From positions 248,001 through 312,000 of the forward strand of contig NZ_JADDJF010000001.1 in NCBI RefSeq assembly GCF_017811755.1: 64,000 bases of DNA. The letters are read 5' to 3'. Source of the stretch: Pararhodobacter sp. SW119. Lineage in GTDB: Bacteria > Pseudomonadota > Alphaproteobacteria > Rhodobacterales > Rhodobacteraceae. The notes below the pieces were generated by a model, which ran no database searches, had not been told where the DNA came from, and worked only from the letters and a program-made list of their open reading frames with translations. The number at the start of each line of letters is the position of its first letter. The stretch's first letter is position 1. The translations under genes were made by a program, and so were the position numbers. Positions 1 to 9,388 of this stretch are shown here, one piece after another.

Positions 1-1
1 G

Positions 2-1975
2 CTGGGTGCGCGCTATGTCGACTATGCCGGGCTGAACGACCCGATGCTCTACATCAAGGTCACGCCCAACCGGCCCGACGCGCTGGGCGTGCGCGGCATT
101 GCCCGCGATCTGGCGGCGCGCGGCCTGGGCACGTTGAAGCCGCTGTCCGTGGTGCCGGTGCCCGGCGTCTTCGCGAGCCCGCTTCGGGTCGAGATCGATC
201 CGGCGCTGAAGGCGCGGGGCTGTCCGCATTTCGCCGGCCGGGTGATCCGCGGGATGACGAACGGGCCGTCGCCGGACTGGCTGCAGCGCCGGCTCAAGGC
301 GATCGGGCTGAGGCCGATCTCGGCGCTGGTGGACATCACCAACTTCTTCACGTTCGGCCTCAACCGTCCGCTGCATGCCTTTGACATGGCGAAGGTTTCG
401 GGCGACGTGCTGCGCATCCATCCGGCTGCGGGCGGCGAGGAGATCCTGACGCTCGACGGCCGCACCTACCGGTTGGCGCCGGGGATGATGGCGATCTCGG
501 ACCTGCGCGGGGTCGAGAGCATCGCCGGAATCATGGGCGGCGAGGAGACCGGCTGTACCGCGGCGACGACCAGCGTGTTCCTGGAATCGGCCTGGTGGGA
601 CCCGATCACGGTGGCGGCGACCGGGCGGGCGCTGAAGATCAATTCGGACGCCCGCTACCGGTTCGAGCGCGGTGTCGATCCGGAGTTCACGCTGCCGGGG
701 CTGGAACTGGCGACGCGGATGGTGCTGGACCTGTGCGGCGGCGAGGCGTCGGATCTGGCGGAGGATGGCGCGCCGCTCGAGACCGCGCGGACCTATCGGT
801 TCGAGCCGGACGCGATGCGGCGGCTGGTGGGGATGGACCTGCCCGAGGCCGAGCAACGCGCGATCCTGGAGGCGCTGGGCTTCCGTCTGGAGGGCGAGAG
901 CGTGATGCCGCCGCCGTGGCGGCCAGATGTGCTGGGCGATGCCGATATCATCGAGGAAGTGGCGCGCGTGGCCTCGCTGACGCGGCTGGAGGGGCGGCCG
1001 CTGGCGCGTCCCGCCGGCGTGCCGGCGCCGATCCTGACGCCGGCGCAGAAGCGCGAGCGGCTGGCGCGGCGGACGCTGGCGGCGCTGGGCTATCATGAAT
1101 GCGTGACCTACAGTTTCATCGACGCGCCGTCGGCCGCGGCCTTTGGCGGCGGCGGCGATGCCGTGCGGCTGGAGAACCCGATTTCCAGCGAGATGACGCA
1201 TCTGCGCCCGGACCTGCTGCCCGGCCTGCTGGCGGCGGCGGCGCGCAACCAGGCGCGGGGTATCCCGGACCTGGCGCTGTTCGAGCTGGGACCGGTGTTT
1301 TCGGGCGGCCAGCCGGGCGAGCAGGCGATCCACGCGACGGGGTTGCTGGTCGGCCACGCCGGGCCGCGCGATCCGCACGGCAGCCGCCGGGCGGTCGACG
1401 CGTTCGACGCGCGCGCCGATGCCGAGGCGGTGCTGGCGGCGCTGGGCGCGCCGGCGCGGGTGCAGATCGACCGGCAGGTCGCCGGCTGGTTCCATCCCGG
1501 TCGCGCCGGTCGGCTGACGCTGGGTCCAAAACGGGGGCTGGCGGCCTTTGGCGAGGTGCATCCGCGGGTGCTGCGCAGCCACGGGATCAAGGGCGCGGCG
1601 GTCGCTTTCACGGTCGAACTGGCCGCGATCCCCGAGCCGCGCAAGTCCGAGGCGACGCGCCCGGCGCTGGCGATCAGCGACCTGCAGGCGGTGGAGCGCG
1701 ACTTCGCCTTCGTGCTGGATGCGCGCATCGAGGCGCAGGTGGTGGCGCAGGCGGCGCAGGGCGCGGACAAGGCGCTGATCGAGAGCGTGCGGGTCTTCGA
1801 CGAGTTCGCCGGCCCGAAGGCCGAGGCGCAGATGGGCGCGGGCCGCAAGTCGCTGGCGATCAGCGTGCGGCTGCAGCCGATGGAGCGCACGCTGACCGAG
1901 GAGGAGATCGAGGCGGTGAGCGCGAAGATCGTCGAGAAGGTGGCGAAGGCCACCGGCGGCAGCCTGCGCGGCTGA
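2..1975 (+). CDS. pheT: Phenylalanine--tRNA ligase beta subunit, 5'-truncated by window edge
   Basis: This is the beta chain of the alpha2-beta2 cytosolic enzyme that charges tRNA-Phe. The frame is already open at the left edge and 657 codons remain of a family length near 800, so the N-terminal tRNA-binding-like domain is missing. In the visible part, a B3/B4 editing domain lies at about residues 55-210 (including the stretch ISALVDITNF), a B5 domain starts near residue 263, a catalytic-like core follows, and the C-terminal anticodon-binding FDX-ACB domain starts near residue 554 (ERDFAFVLD). The reading frame is intact to its TGA. pheS would be expected just upstream, outside the window. 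The next gene is convergent, 4 bp away. Confidence 0.96.
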   Translation: MGARYVDYAGLNDPMLYIKVTPNRPDALGVRGIARDLAARGLGTLKPLSVVPVPGVFASPLRVEIDPALKARGCPHFAGRVIRGMTNGPSPDWLQRRLKAIGLRPISALVDITNFFTFGLNRPLHAFDMAKVSGDVLRIHPAAGGEEILTLDGRTYRLAPGMMAISDLRGVESIAGIMGGEETGCTAATTSVFLESAWWDPITVAATGRALKINSDARYRFERGVDPEFTLPGLELATRMVLDLCGGEASDLAEDGAPLETARTYRFEPDAMRRLVGMDLPEAEQRAILEALGFRLEGESVMPPPWRPDVLGDADIIEEVARVASLTRLEGRPLARPAGVPAPILTPAQKRERLARRTLAALGYHECVTYSFIDAPSAAAFGGGGDAVRLENPISSEMTHLRPDLLPGLLAAAARNQARGIPDLALFELGPVFSGGQPGEQAIHATGLLVGHAGPRDPHGSRRAVDAFDARADAEAVLAALGAPARVQIDRQVAGWFHPGRAGRLTLGPKRGLAAFGEVHPRVLRSHGIKGAAVAFTVELAAIPEPRKSEATRPALAISDLQAVERDFAFVLDARIEAQVVAQAAQGADKALIESVRVFDEFAGPKAEAQMGAGRKSLAISVRLQPMERTLTEEEIEAVSAKIVEKVAKATGGSLRG

Positions 1976-1979
1976 GGGG

Positions 1980-2369
1980 TCAGCCCTCCTCGGGGAACTG
2001 GGTGCGGCAGGCGGCGATCTGCGCATCGGCGATGCGGCGTTCGCGGGCGATGGCGTCCTCGAGGAGGGCGACGCGCGCGCGCTCGGCCCGCGGATCGATG
2101 GGGCGGCGGAATTCGCGCAGGGTGTCGACCCAGTCGACGCAGCTGTAGACCCTGCCCTCGCTGTCGCGGCACCAGGCGGGGCCGAGGCGCGGGACGATGC
2201 GCGTCTCAAGGGCATAGCCGCGGATCAGGTTGCCCTGACGTTCGGCCAGTTCCTCGGTGAGGAGGCGAACCTCGCGCTCTGCGCGCAGGACGCAGCGTTC
2301 GAGCGGGGTGCCGCAGGCGGCCAGAAGCGCGAGGGCGGCCAGCGCGGTGAGGGGGCGGAAGGCGGGCAT
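1980..2369 (-). CDS. Small putative lipoprotein of unknown function
   Basis: A 129-residue protein whose first 20 residues form a lipoprotein signal: a short basic start, a hydrophobic Leu/Ala stretch and a lipobox ending LLAAC at Cys19. I chose the ATG that begins this signal (MPAFRPL); an in-frame extension further upstream is Pro/Arg/Gly-rich and does not look like coding sequence. The mature part is charged and probably alpha-helical, with several further cysteines (the regions WCRD, YSCVDW and AACRT). Membrane attachment through the acylated cysteine is inferred from the lipobox. I do not recognise a family, and the convergent pheT and the Trm112 operon give no hint of its role. Confidence 0.72.
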   Translation of the reverse strand: MPAFRPLTALAALALLAACGTPLERCVLRAEREVRLLTEELAERQGNLIRGYALETRIVPRLGPAWCRDSEGRVYSCVDWVDTLREFRRPIDPRAERARVALLEDAIARERRIADAQIAACRTQFPEEG

Positions 2370-2565
2370 CGGCGACTCCGTTCCGGGGTGAGTCGGAGTG
2401 TAGCAGCCCGCGCCCCGGGGTCCAGTGGCCAACGGCTGACCCGCGCCCGGGCGGCACGGGGCGGGTGGGTGGGCGTGACGTCCGGGCGCGGGTCGGGTCA
2501 CGGCGGTTCGGGCGGGGGCGACTTGGGGTCGCAGGTCCTGCGGGCCTGCGCCGACGGTAGTGGCG

Positions 2566-2772
2566 TCAGACGTCGATTTCGCGCGCCTCGGAGGCCAGCA
2601 TGATCGGGATGCCGTTACGGATCGGGAAGGCCAGGCGGGCGGTGCGCGAGATCAGTTCCTGCCGCTGGGCGTCGTAGCCGAGCCGGCCCTGGGTCACCGG
2701 GCAGACCAGCGCCTCGAGCATCTTGCGGTCGAAGGCGGGGCGGTCCGCGGGTGGGGGAGCGGCGTCGGTCAC
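2566..2772 (-). CDS. Trm112 family protein
   Basis: A 68-residue Trm112/UPF0434 protein. It shows the typical core: [15 protein letters not shown] near the N-terminus, then a region matching the family's '[17 protein letters not shown]' ending. In bacteria these small proteins are thought to partner or stabilise methyltransferases, but the bacterial role is poorly defined. Only one cysteine of the zinc-type pairs is visible, which is common in bacterial members. Its start overlaps the stop of the upstream LON-domain gene by 4 bp, so the two are translationally coupled and probably transcribed together with the thioredoxin-TPR gene. Confidence 0.9.
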   Translation of the reverse strand: MTDAAPPPADRPAFDRKMLEALVCPVTQGRLGYDAQRQELISRTARLAFPIRNGIPIMLASEAREIDV

Positions 2773-3419
2773 TGGATCTGGTCCTCGGGCGTGCCGCTCT
2801 GGCCGCGGAGGGTGAATTCCATCAGCGTGACCAACGTTTCGCGGCGGGTGGAGAGCGACGGCGCCTCGAGCAGGGCCTGCTTTTCCTCCGGCGCGAAGGG
2901 GCAGAGCATCGAGAGCGAGTTGATCAGCAGTTCGTCCTCGGCCTCTTTCAAGCTGCCCCAGTCGGTCGACAGGTCCACGGTGCGGAAATAGCGCACGAGA
3001 AGATCGAGGAAGGCCGGCTTGTCGAAGCCAGCGTCGGCCTCGGTCGGGCCGGTATCGCGTTCGAACCCGGCCCAGGAGACATGCGCGCGTCGATAGGGGG
3101 CGAAGCCCTCGACCTCGGCGGTCAGGCGAAAGCGCGAGACCCCGGATAAGGTGATCATGTAGCGCCCATCCTCGGTTTCCGAGAACGCGGTGAGCCGCCC
3201 GGCGCAGCCGATCGAATGCAGGCGCGGCGCCTCGCTGCCGGGCACGCTGCGCGGCTGGATCATGCCGATCAGCCGCTCGCGCGTTTTCAGGGAATCCTCG
3301 AGCATGGCGAGGTAGCGCGGCTCGAAGATATGCAGCGGCAACCGGGCGCGCGGCAGAAGCAGCGCCCCCGGAAGCGGGAAGATCGGGATCGTTTCGGGCA
3401 GGTCGCTGGCTTTGCTCAT
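2769..3419 (-). CDS. LON peptidase N-terminal (substrate-binding) domain protein
   Basis: A 216-residue stand-alone version of the substrate-recognition domain of Lon protease, without ATPase or protease parts. The start is typical of the family: [20 protein letters not shown], followed by [11 protein letters not shown] later segment matches the conserved 'GCAGRLT' turn. Such proteins are usually annotated as peptidase S16 / LON-domain proteins; they lack the catalytic Ser-Lys pair, so a binding or adaptor role is more likely than proteolysis. It lies between a thioredoxin-TPR gene (27 bp upstream) and the overlapping Trm112 gene, an arrangement I know from other alphaproteobacteria. A link to proteostasis is an inference from these neighbours. 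Confidence 0.9.
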   Translation of the reverse strand: MSKASDLPETIPIFPLPGALLLPRARLPLHIFEPRYLAMLEDSLKTRERLIGMIQPRSVPGSEAPRLHSIGCAGRLTAFSETEDGRYMITLSGVSRFRLTAEVEGFAPYRRAHVSWAGFERDTGPTEADAGFDKPAFLDLLVRYFRTVDLSTDWGSLKEAEDELLINSLSMLCPFAPEEKQALLEAPSLSTRRETLVTLMEFTLRGQSGTPEDQIQ

Positions 3420-3446
3420 GGACCTACAGCTAATGCGCAGGGGCGT

Positions 3447-4352
3447 TCAGGCAAATATCATCGAACTGAGTCGGCGGCGGCCCTTCTGCGCAAGGGGATC
3501 GTTGGGTTTGAGCGCGTCGAAGACGGTGAGAAGCTGCGTCTTGGCGGCGCCGTCGTTCCAGTCGCGGTCACGGCGGAAGAGCTCCAGCAACTCGTCGATG
3601 GCGCCCGCCGCGTCGCCTCGGGCGTGCAGCGCCTGCGCCAGGTCGAAACGCGCCTGGTGGTCGTCGGGGTCGGCCTCGATCCGGGCGCGATAGTCCTCGA
3701 CCGGGCCGGCGTTGGCGGCCTGGCGGGCGAGCGCCAGTTGCGCGCGCGCGGCTTCGAGTTCCTTGGCGGAGGCGATGGCGGCGGGGGCGTTGTTCAGGAG
3801 TGCCTCGGCCTGGTCAAGTTCGCCCATCGCGATATGAGCGCGGGCGAGGCCACCGAGGGCGGCGGGCTGTTCGGGCTCCTGCCCGAGGATCGCGGCGTAG
3901 AGCTGCGCCGCCTCGACCGCGGCGCCGTCGGTGAGCAGCCGCTCGGCCTCGTCCAGCACCTCGCCCAGACCGCCGTCGCCGGCCAGATCGGACAGCTTGT
4001 CGACGAAGGCCTTGAGTTCGGACGGCGCCAGCGCGCCCTGGAAGGCATCGACCGGGCGGCCCTGCCAGAAGGCGTAGACCGTGGGGATCGACTGGATGCG
4101 CAACTGCTGGGCGATCATCTGGTTTTCATCGACATTGACCTTGACCATGCGCACCTTGCCGCGCGCGGCGGTCACCGCGGCCTCCAGCGCCGGGCCCAGC
4201 GTCTTGCAGGGGCCGCACCAGGGGGCCCAGAAGTCGACGATGACCGGAACTTCCTGGCTGGCTTCGACGACATCGGCCATGAAGCTGGCCTCGGTCGTAT
4301 CCTTGATGATCGGCGCGGCGGATGCGGCCTTGGGCTCGGACATTCCCAGCAT
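3447..4352 (-). CDS. Thioredoxin-TPR co-chaperone, YbbN/CnoX-like
   Basis: A 301-residue protein with an N-terminal thioredoxin fold carrying the redox motif WAPWCGPCK at about residues 44-52 and a C-terminal half of helical TPR-like repeats (EAERLLTDGAAVEAAQLY and following). This matches the YbbN/CnoX family, which protects folding proteins from oxidation and hands them to chaperones; here both cysteines are present, so thiol-redox activity is possible. I chose the ATG at 4352 (MLGMSEP) because a strong AGAGAGGA lies 5 nt upstream; an ATG 18 nt earlier would place that site inside the gene. It heads a minus-strand operon with the LON-domain and Trm112 genes and is divergent from the deacetylase-family gene. 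Confidence 0.9.
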   Translation of the reverse strand: MLGMSEPKAASAAPIIKDTTEASFMADVVEASQEVPVIVDFWAPWCGPCKTLGPALEAAVTAARGKVRMVKVNVDENQMIAQQLRIQSIPTVYAFWQGRPVDAFQGALAPSELKAFVDKLSDLAGDGGLGEVLDEAERLLTDGAAVEAAQLYAAILGQEPEQPAALGGLARAHIAMGELDQAEALLNNAPAAIASAKELEAARAQLALARQAANAGPVEDYRARIEADPDDHQARFDLAQALHARGDAAGAIDELLELFRRDRDWNDGAAKTQLLTVFDALKPNDPLAQKGRRRLSSMIFA

Positions 4353-4529
4353 GATGGTCCTCTCTGACATGACTTTGGCCCCTATATGCGCATGTGGGGC
4401 AAAAAGGCCAAGGGGGCGCTTGATCGACGGGGGGCAAACGATACCTTGCGCGCAACCGGGAAGGGAGGGCCGGATGCGCGCAGGTGTCGGTCATTGTCGT
4501 CGTCATCGCAGGGCCGGCGTGGTCCGGTG

Positions 4530-5735
4530 ATGCAGGCGCCGGTCTTCATCGGGTCCGAGATCTATCGCCGCTCCAGCTACGGGGGACGGCACCCGCTGGC
4601 GATCGCGCGCGTGTCGACGGTGATGGATCTGGCGCGCGCGCTGGGCTGGCTGCCGGCGGGGCAGTACCGCACCAGCCCGCGCGCCAAGCCGGCGGCGCTG
4701 ACCGCCTTTCACGCGCCCGCCTATGTCGCGGCGCTGGCGCGGGCCGAGGCCGAGGGCGCGGTCGACGCGGCGACGCGCGCGCGCCACGGGCTGGGCACCT
4801 TCGCGAATCCGGTCTTTCCCGAGATGTTCCGCCGCCCGGCGACCGGGGCGGGGGGCGTGATGCTGGCGGCCGACCTGGTGCGCGCGGGCGGCGTGGTGCA
4901 TGTGCCGGGCGGCGGCACGCATCACGCGATGGCGGACCGGGCGAACGGGTTCTGCTATCTCAACGATCCGGTGCTGTGCATCCTGCGGCTGCGGGCGTTG
5001 GGAATGCGGCGCATCGCCTATGTCGATATCGATGCGCATCATTGCGACGGGGTCGAGGCGGGCCTGGGCGGCGCGGGCGACGTTCTGATGCTGTCCGTAC
5101 ACGAGGAGCGGCGGTGGCCGTTCACGGGTGCGCTGGGCGACGACGGCGGCGGCAACGCTTTCAACCTGCCGGTACCGCGCGAGTTTGGCGATGCCGGCAT
5201 GGCGCGGGTGCGCGACCGCCTGATCCTGCCCGCGCTGGCGGCGTTCGAACCCGACGCGGTGGTCCTGCAGGCGGGCGCCGATGGGGTGAGCGAGGACCCG
5301 CTGTCGCGGCTGGCGCTGTCGAACGGGGCGCATGCGGCGATGGCGCTGGCGCTGCGCGCGATGACCCCGCGGCTGATCGTGCTGGGCGGCGGCGGCTATA
5401 ACCCGTGGTCGGTGGCGCGCTGCTGGACGCGGATCTGGGGCGCGCTGAGCGGCCATGCGATCCCCGAGCGGTTGCCGCCCGAGGCCGCGGCGGTGCTGGA
5501 GGCGCTGGTCTGGCCGGGCCGCGCGGCCGGCCGCGCCCCGCCCGCCGAATGGAAGACGACGCTGGCCGATCCGCCGCGTCCAGGGGCGGTGACGCAAGAG
5601 CTGGAGGGTCGCATCCAGGTGCTGCGGGCGCGGCTGCCGCGGACGCTGGCGCGCATGGCCGACACGGCTGCGGCGGCGAAAGGCGCCGGCGCCCACGATC
5701 CGCGTGCGCGGGTGGCAAGCGGTTCTGCGGGTTAG
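4530..5735 (+). CDS. Histone deacetylase family hydrolase (AcuC/acetylpolyamine-deacetylase-like)
   Basis: A 401-residue arginase-fold zinc hydrolase. Signature parts are visible in order: GGGTHHAMADRANGFCYLND (paired active-site histidines), YVDIDAHHCDGVE (zinc ligands Asp and His), QAGADGVSEDP (third ligand Asp) and GGGGYNPWSVARCW (active-site loop with the catalytic Tyr). All key residues are present, so it should be an active amide hydrolase; possible substrates include acetylated lysines, acetylpolyamines or short acyl-amides. I chose ATG 4530 because homology-like sequence begins there; the in-frame sequence upstream is low-quality. It is divergent from the thioredoxin-TPR gene and ends 9 bp before the sdh operator-like palindrome. 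Confidence 0.88.
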   Translation: MQAPVFIGSEIYRRSSYGGRHPLAIARVSTVMDLARALGWLPAGQYRTSPRAKPAALTAFHAPAYVAALARAEAEGAVDAATRARHGLGTFANPVFPEMFRRPATGAGGVMLAADLVRAGGVVHVPGGGTHHAMADRANGFCYLNDPVLCILRLRALGMRRIAYVDIDAHHCDGVEAGLGGAGDVLMLSVHEERRWPFTGALGDDGGGNAFNLPVPREFGDAGMARVRDRLILPALAAFEPDAVVLQAGADGVSEDPLSRLALSNGAHAAMALALRAMTPRLIVLGGGGYNPWSVARCWTRIWGALSGHAIPERLPPEAAAVLEALVWPGRAAGRAPPAEWKTTLADPPRPGAVTQELEGRIQVLRARLPRTLARMADTAAAAKGAGAHDPRARVASGSAG

Positions 5736-5741
5736 CGATTA

Positions 5742-5776
5742 TTTGTGATCACTGAATTATTCACAGTGATCACAAA
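5742..5776. promoter_or_regulatory. Double GTGATCAC palindrome upstream of sdhC
   Basis: A perfect inverted repeat with 13-bp arms (TTTGTGATCACTG and its complement) separated by 9 bp. Each arm also contains the self-complementary octamer GTGATCAC, at 5745-5752 and 5766-5773, centred 21 bp apart, which is two helical turns. It is AT-rich compared with its surroundings and lies 140 bp before the sdhC start. This geometry suggests two dimers of one regulator binding on the same face of the DNA. A regulator of central carbon metabolism (for example a GntR-type such as the AkgR described for Rhodobacter) is possible, but I am not certain of its binding motif. Confidence 0.7.
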
Positions 5777-5915
5777 GGAAGGAATCCCTATCCGTAGTGT
5801 CGCAGCCCGCGCAGAAATCGGCAATCCGGGCGTGACTCGGCCGGAAAATGCGTTATTCATTCCGTCGAAGCCGGTGGGGCATCTGGTCCCGCCTGCCACA
5901 CGAAAGGGACCGATC

Positions 5916-6302
5916 ATGGCTGACGTGAACCGGGGCAACCGGCCGCTTTCCCCGCATCTGCAGGTCTACCGCCTTCCACTGACCGCGAAGATGTCGATCC
6001 TGCACCGGATCACGGGTGCCGGGCTGACGCTGGGCGCGTTGCTGGTCGCCTGGCAGTTCATCGCGGCGGCGATCGGGCCGGGGTATTCGGATTTCGTCGA
6101 CGGGCTGCTGGCTTCGATCCTGGGGCAGCTGATCCTGATCGGAAGCCTCTGGGCGCTTTGCTACCATGCGCTGAACGGCATCCGGCACCTGTGGTGGGAC
6201 ATCGGGCGCGGGTTCGACCTGGAGTTCACCGAGAAAGCGAACTACGTCGTCCTTGGCGGATCGGTCGTGCTAACGCTGATCTTCATCCTGGCGATCTGGT
6301 AA
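5916..6302 (+). CDS. sdhC: Succinate dehydrogenase cytochrome b556 subunit
   Basis: The 128-residue large membrane anchor of respiratory complex II, which holds heme b and part of the quinone site. Family marks are RPLSPHLQVYRL at the N-terminus, SILHRITG (quinone-site Ser and Arg) and HALNGIRHLWWD (heme-ligand histidine region). Three hydrophobic membrane segments are visible. The ATG at 5916 follows the good site GAAAGGGA and begins the conserved N-terminus; the frame is open for 57 codons before it, but that stretch runs through the palindrome and does not look like protein. It is first of four tightly spaced sdh genes. Confidence 0.96.
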   Translation: MADVNRGNRPLSPHLQVYRLPLTAKMSILHRITGAGLTLGALLVAWQFIAAAIGPGYSDFVDGLLASILGQLILIGSLWALCYHALNGIRHLWWDIGRGFDLEFTEKANYVVLGGSVVLTLIFILAIW

Positions 6303-6314
6303 AGGGGGGCGACG

Positions 6315-6695
6315 ATGGGCTACCGGACCGATTATGCACGCGTTCAGAACCTCGGCGCCGCACATGAAGGCGTTGGCCACTGGTGGGGGCAGCGGATCTC
6401 GTCGCTGGCGCTGATCCCGCTGACGCCGCTTTTCGTCATCCCCTTTGGCCGCGCGCTGGGCGGCGGGTACGAGGCGATCCTCGCCACCTATTCCGGCTGG
6501 GGGAACGCGCTTGTCGCCGTGGCGTTCCTGCTGGTCGGCTTCTGGCATCTGGCGCAGGGGCTGCAGGTGGTGGTCGAGGATTACGTCCCGCAAAAGGGCC
6601 CGCGCATGGGGCTGCTGCTGGGCAACACGCTGCTTTGCGGGGCCTTCGCGCTCGCCGGTGTTTTCGCCATCCTGACCATCCTGTTGCGCGCCTGA
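6315..6695 (+). CDS. sdhD: Succinate dehydrogenase hydrophobic membrane anchor subunit
   Basis: The 126-residue small anchor of complex II. It has the conserved GHWWGQRISSLALIPL stretch at about residues 23-38 and WHLAQGLQVVVEDYV in the middle (the His and Asp-Tyr positions that line the heme/quinone pocket), with three predicted membrane helices. It follows sdhC after 12 bp and has a purine-rich AAAGGGGGG site before its ATG. Together with SdhC it anchors the SdhAB head to the cytoplasmic face of the inner membrane and passes electrons to ubiquinone. Confidence 0.95.
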   Translation: MGYRTDYARVQNLGAAHEGVGHWWGQRISSLALIPLTPLFVIPFGRALGGGYEAILATYSGWGNALVAVAFLLVGFWHLAQGLQVVVEDYVPQKGPRMGLLLGNTLLCGAFALAGVFAILTILLRA

Positions 6696-6704
6696 GGATA
6701 CTCC

Positions 6705-8510
6705 ATGCCTGCATATGAAATCGAAGAACATTCCTATGACGTGGTCGTGGTCGGTGCCGGCGGCGCCGGGCTGCGCGCGACGCTGGGCATGGCCGAACAG
6801 GGGCTGAAGACCGCCTGCGTGACAAAGGTCTTTCCGACCCGGTCGCACACGGTCGCGGCCCAGGGCGGCATCGCCGCGTCGCTGTCCAACATGGGTCCCG
6901 ACCACTGGCAGTGGCACATGTACGACACCGTCAAGGGATCGGACTGGCTGGGCGATACGGATGCCATGGAATACCTGGCCCGCGAGGCGCCGAAGGCGGT
7001 CTACGAGCTGGAGCATTACGGCGTGCCGTTTTCGCGGACCGAGGATGGCAAGATCTATCAGCGCCCCTTTGGCGGGCACACGACCGAATTCGGCGAAGGC
7101 CCGCCCGTGCAGCGCACTTGCGCCGCCGCCGACCGGACTGGGCACGCGATCCTGCACACGCTTTATGGCCGGTCGCTGAAGGAAAAGGCCGAGTTCTACA
7201 TCGAGTATTTCGCCACCGACCTGCTGATGGACGAGGACGGCGGCTGCGTCGGCGTGCTGGCGTGGAAGCTGGATGACGGCACGCTGCACCAGTTCAACGC
7301 AAAGGTCGTGGTGCTGGCGACCGGCGGCTACGGGCGCGCCTATTTCAGCGCCACCTCGGCGCATACCTGCACGGGTGACGGCAACGGCATGGTGGCGCGG
7401 GCGGGCTTGCCGCTTCAGGACATGGAATTCGTGCAGTTCCACCCGACCGGCATCTACGGCGCCGGCTGCCTGATCACCGAAGGCGCGCGCGGCGAGGGCG
7501 GCTATCTGACCAACTCCGAGGGCGAGCGGTTTATGGAACGCTACGCGCCGACCTACAAGGACCTGGCCAGCCGCGACGTCGTCAGCCGCTGCATGACGAT
7601 GGAGATCCGCGAGGGCAGGGGGGTCGGCCCGGACAAGGACCATATCCACCTGCACCTGAACCACCTGCCGCCCGAAACGCTGCATCTGCGCCTGCCCGGC
7701 ATTTCGGAATCGGCCCGGGTCTTTGCCGGGGTGGACGTGAACAAGGAGCCGATCCCGGTCCTCCCGACGGTGCACTACAACATGGGCGGCATCCCCACCA
7801 ACTACTGGGGCGAGGTGCTGAACCCCGATGCCGAGAACCCGACCCGCCTGGCCCCTGGGCTGATGGCGGTGGGCGAGGCGGCCTGTGCCTCGGTCCACGG
7901 GGCCAACCGTTTGGGGTCGAACTCGCTCATCGATCTGGTGGTCTTTGGCCGCGCCGCGGCGATCCGCGCGGGGCAGGTCGTCGACCGCGACAGCGCCATT
8001 CCGCGCGCATCGAAAGCCGCGGTCGACAAGGCGCTGGAGCGTTTCGACCGGACCCGCAACGCCAATGGTGCGGTGCCCACCGCCGATCTGCGGCTGGAGA
8101 TGCAGAAGGCCATGCAAGAGGACGCCGCCGTCTTCCGCACCGACAAGACCCTGGCCGAGGGGTGCAAGAAGATGGAGGCGGTCGCCGCCAAGATGGCCGA
8201 CATCAAGGTCACCGACCGCTCGCTGATCTGGAACACCGACCTGATGGAGACGCTGGAGTTGGAGAACCTGATGCCCAACGCGCTGACCACCATCGTCTCG
8301 GCCGAGGCGCGCAAGGAAAGCCGCGGCGCCCACGCGCACGAGGATTACCCCGACCGCGACGACGCCAACTGGCGCAAGCACACGCTCGCCTGGGTCGAGG
8401 GCACCAAGGTGCGGCTGGACTACCGCCCGGTCGTCACCGACCCGCTGACCACGGCCGATCAGGGTGGGATCGACCTGAAGAAGATCGCGCCCAAGGCCCG
8501 TGTTTACTGA
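6705..8510 (+). CDS. sdhA: Succinate dehydrogenase flavoprotein subunit
   Basis: The 601-residue catalytic subunit that oxidises succinate to fumarate in the TCA cycle. It shows the Rossmann start [20 protein letters not shown], the covalent-FAD histidine in [10 protein letters not shown] near residue 45, the substrate-binding region [20 protein letters not shown] and the conserved capping/active-site Arg in [30 protein letters not shown] marks the C-terminal part of the FAD domain. Length matches the family. It starts 9 bp after sdhD, in the same operon. Confidence 0.98.
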   Translation: MPAYEIEEHSYDVVVVGAGGAGLRATLGMAEQGLKTACVTKVFPTRSHTVAAQGGIAASLSNMGPDHWQWHMYDTVKGSDWLGDTDAMEYLAREAPKAVYELEHYGVPFSRTEDGKIYQRPFGGHTTEFGEGPPVQRTCAAADRTGHAILHTLYGRSLKEKAEFYIEYFATDLLMDEDGGCVGVLAWKLDDGTLHQFNAKVVVLATGGYGRAYFSATSAHTCTGDGNGMVARAGLPLQDMEFVQFHPTGIYGAGCLITEGARGEGGYLTNSEGERFMERYAPTYKDLASRDVVSRCMTMEIREGRGVGPDKDHIHLHLNHLPPETLHLRLPGISESARVFAGVDVNKEPIPVLPTVHYNMGGIPTNYWGEVLNPDAENPTRLAPGLMAVGEAACASVHGANRLGSNSLIDLVVFGRAAAIRAGQVVDRDSAIPRASKAAVDKALERFDRTRNANGAVPTADLRLEMQKAMQEDAAVFRTDKTLAEGCKKMEAVAAKMADIKVTDRSLIWNTDLMETLELENLMPNALTTIVSAEARKESRGAHAHEDYPDRDDANWRKHTLAWVEGTKVRLDYRPVVTDPLTTADQGGIDLKKIAPKARVY

Positions 8511-8521
8511 GGAATGGATCG

Positions 8522-9301
8522 ATGGTTCAACTGACCCTGCCGAAGAACAGCCAGATGCGCACCGGCAAGACCTGGCCGAAGCCCGAGGGGGCGACAAATC
8601 TGCGGACCTTCCGCATCTATCGCTGGAGCCCGGACGACGGCGAGAACCCGCGGGTCGACACCTATTTCGTCGACATGGACAATTGCGGGCCGATGGTTCT
8701 GGACGCGCTGATCAAGATCAAGAACGAGATCGACCCGACGCTGACCTTCAGGCGGTCCTGCCGCGAGGGGATTTGCGGATCCTGCGCGATGAACATCGAC
8801 GGCGGCAACCATCTTGCCTGCATCTTCGGCATGGACGAGGTGAAGGGTGACGTGAATATCTACCCGCTGCCTCACATGCCGGTGGTCAAGGACCTGGTGC
8901 CGGATCTGACGCATTTCTATGCCCAGCACGCCTCGATCCAGCCGTGGCTGGAGACGAAGTCGAACACGCCGGCGAAGGAATGGCGCCAGTCGATCGAGGA
9001 TCGCGAGAAGCTCGACGGACTCTATGAATGCGTGATGTGCGCCTGCTGCTCGACCGCGTGCCCCAGCTACTGGTGGAACGGCGACCGCTACCTGGGCCCG
9101 GCCGCGTTGCTGCATGCCTATCGCTGGATCATCGACAGCCGCGACGAGGCGACGGGCGAGCGGCTGGACGATCTGCACGATCCGTTCAAGCTTTATCGCT
9201 GCCACACGATCATGAACTGCACGAAGACTTGCCCGAAGGGTTTGAACCCGGCGAAGGCGATCGCGCAGATCAAGAAGCTGATGGTCGAACGGGTGGTCTA
9301 A
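8522..9301 (+). CDS. sdhB: Succinate dehydrogenase iron-sulfur subunit
   Basis: The 259-residue electron-transfer subunit with three clusters: the [2Fe-2S] ligands in CREGICGSC near residue 80, the [4Fe-4S] ligands in [12 protein letters not shown], and the [3Fe-4S] ligands in [17 protein letters not shown] near the C-terminus. The ATG at 8522 begins the usual N-terminus ([10 protein letters not shown]) 11 bp after sdhA; in-frame sequence upstream overlaps sdhA and is not protein-like. It completes the sdhCDAB operon. Assembly factors such as sdhE are not next to it. Confidence 0.97.
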   Translation: MVQLTLPKNSQMRTGKTWPKPEGATNLRTFRIYRWSPDDGENPRVDTYFVDMDNCGPMVLDALIKIKNEIDPTLTFRRSCREGICGSCAMNIDGGNHLACIFGMDEVKGDVNIYPLPHMPVVKDLVPDLTHFYAQHASIQPWLETKSNTPAKEWRQSIEDREKLDGLYECVMCACCSTACPSYWWNGDRYLGPAALLHAYRWIIDSRDEATGERLDDLHDPFKLYRCHTIMNCTKTCPKGLNPAKAIAQIKKLMVERVV

Positions 9302-9388
9302 GGCGCCTTTTTCGGAGGGTCGGCAAAGTCGCTGTCGCCGTCTTCAGCGTCTGGGTCTGGCCGCTCGTTTCTTCCTTGCAAGTCCAAC

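Noticed and set aside
6270-8597. A 775-codon open frame on the minus strand across sdhA
   Set aside because: It is antisense to an intact sdhA, is rich in Arg, His, Gln and Gly, and has no recognisable domain; long shadow frames are normal at this G+C.
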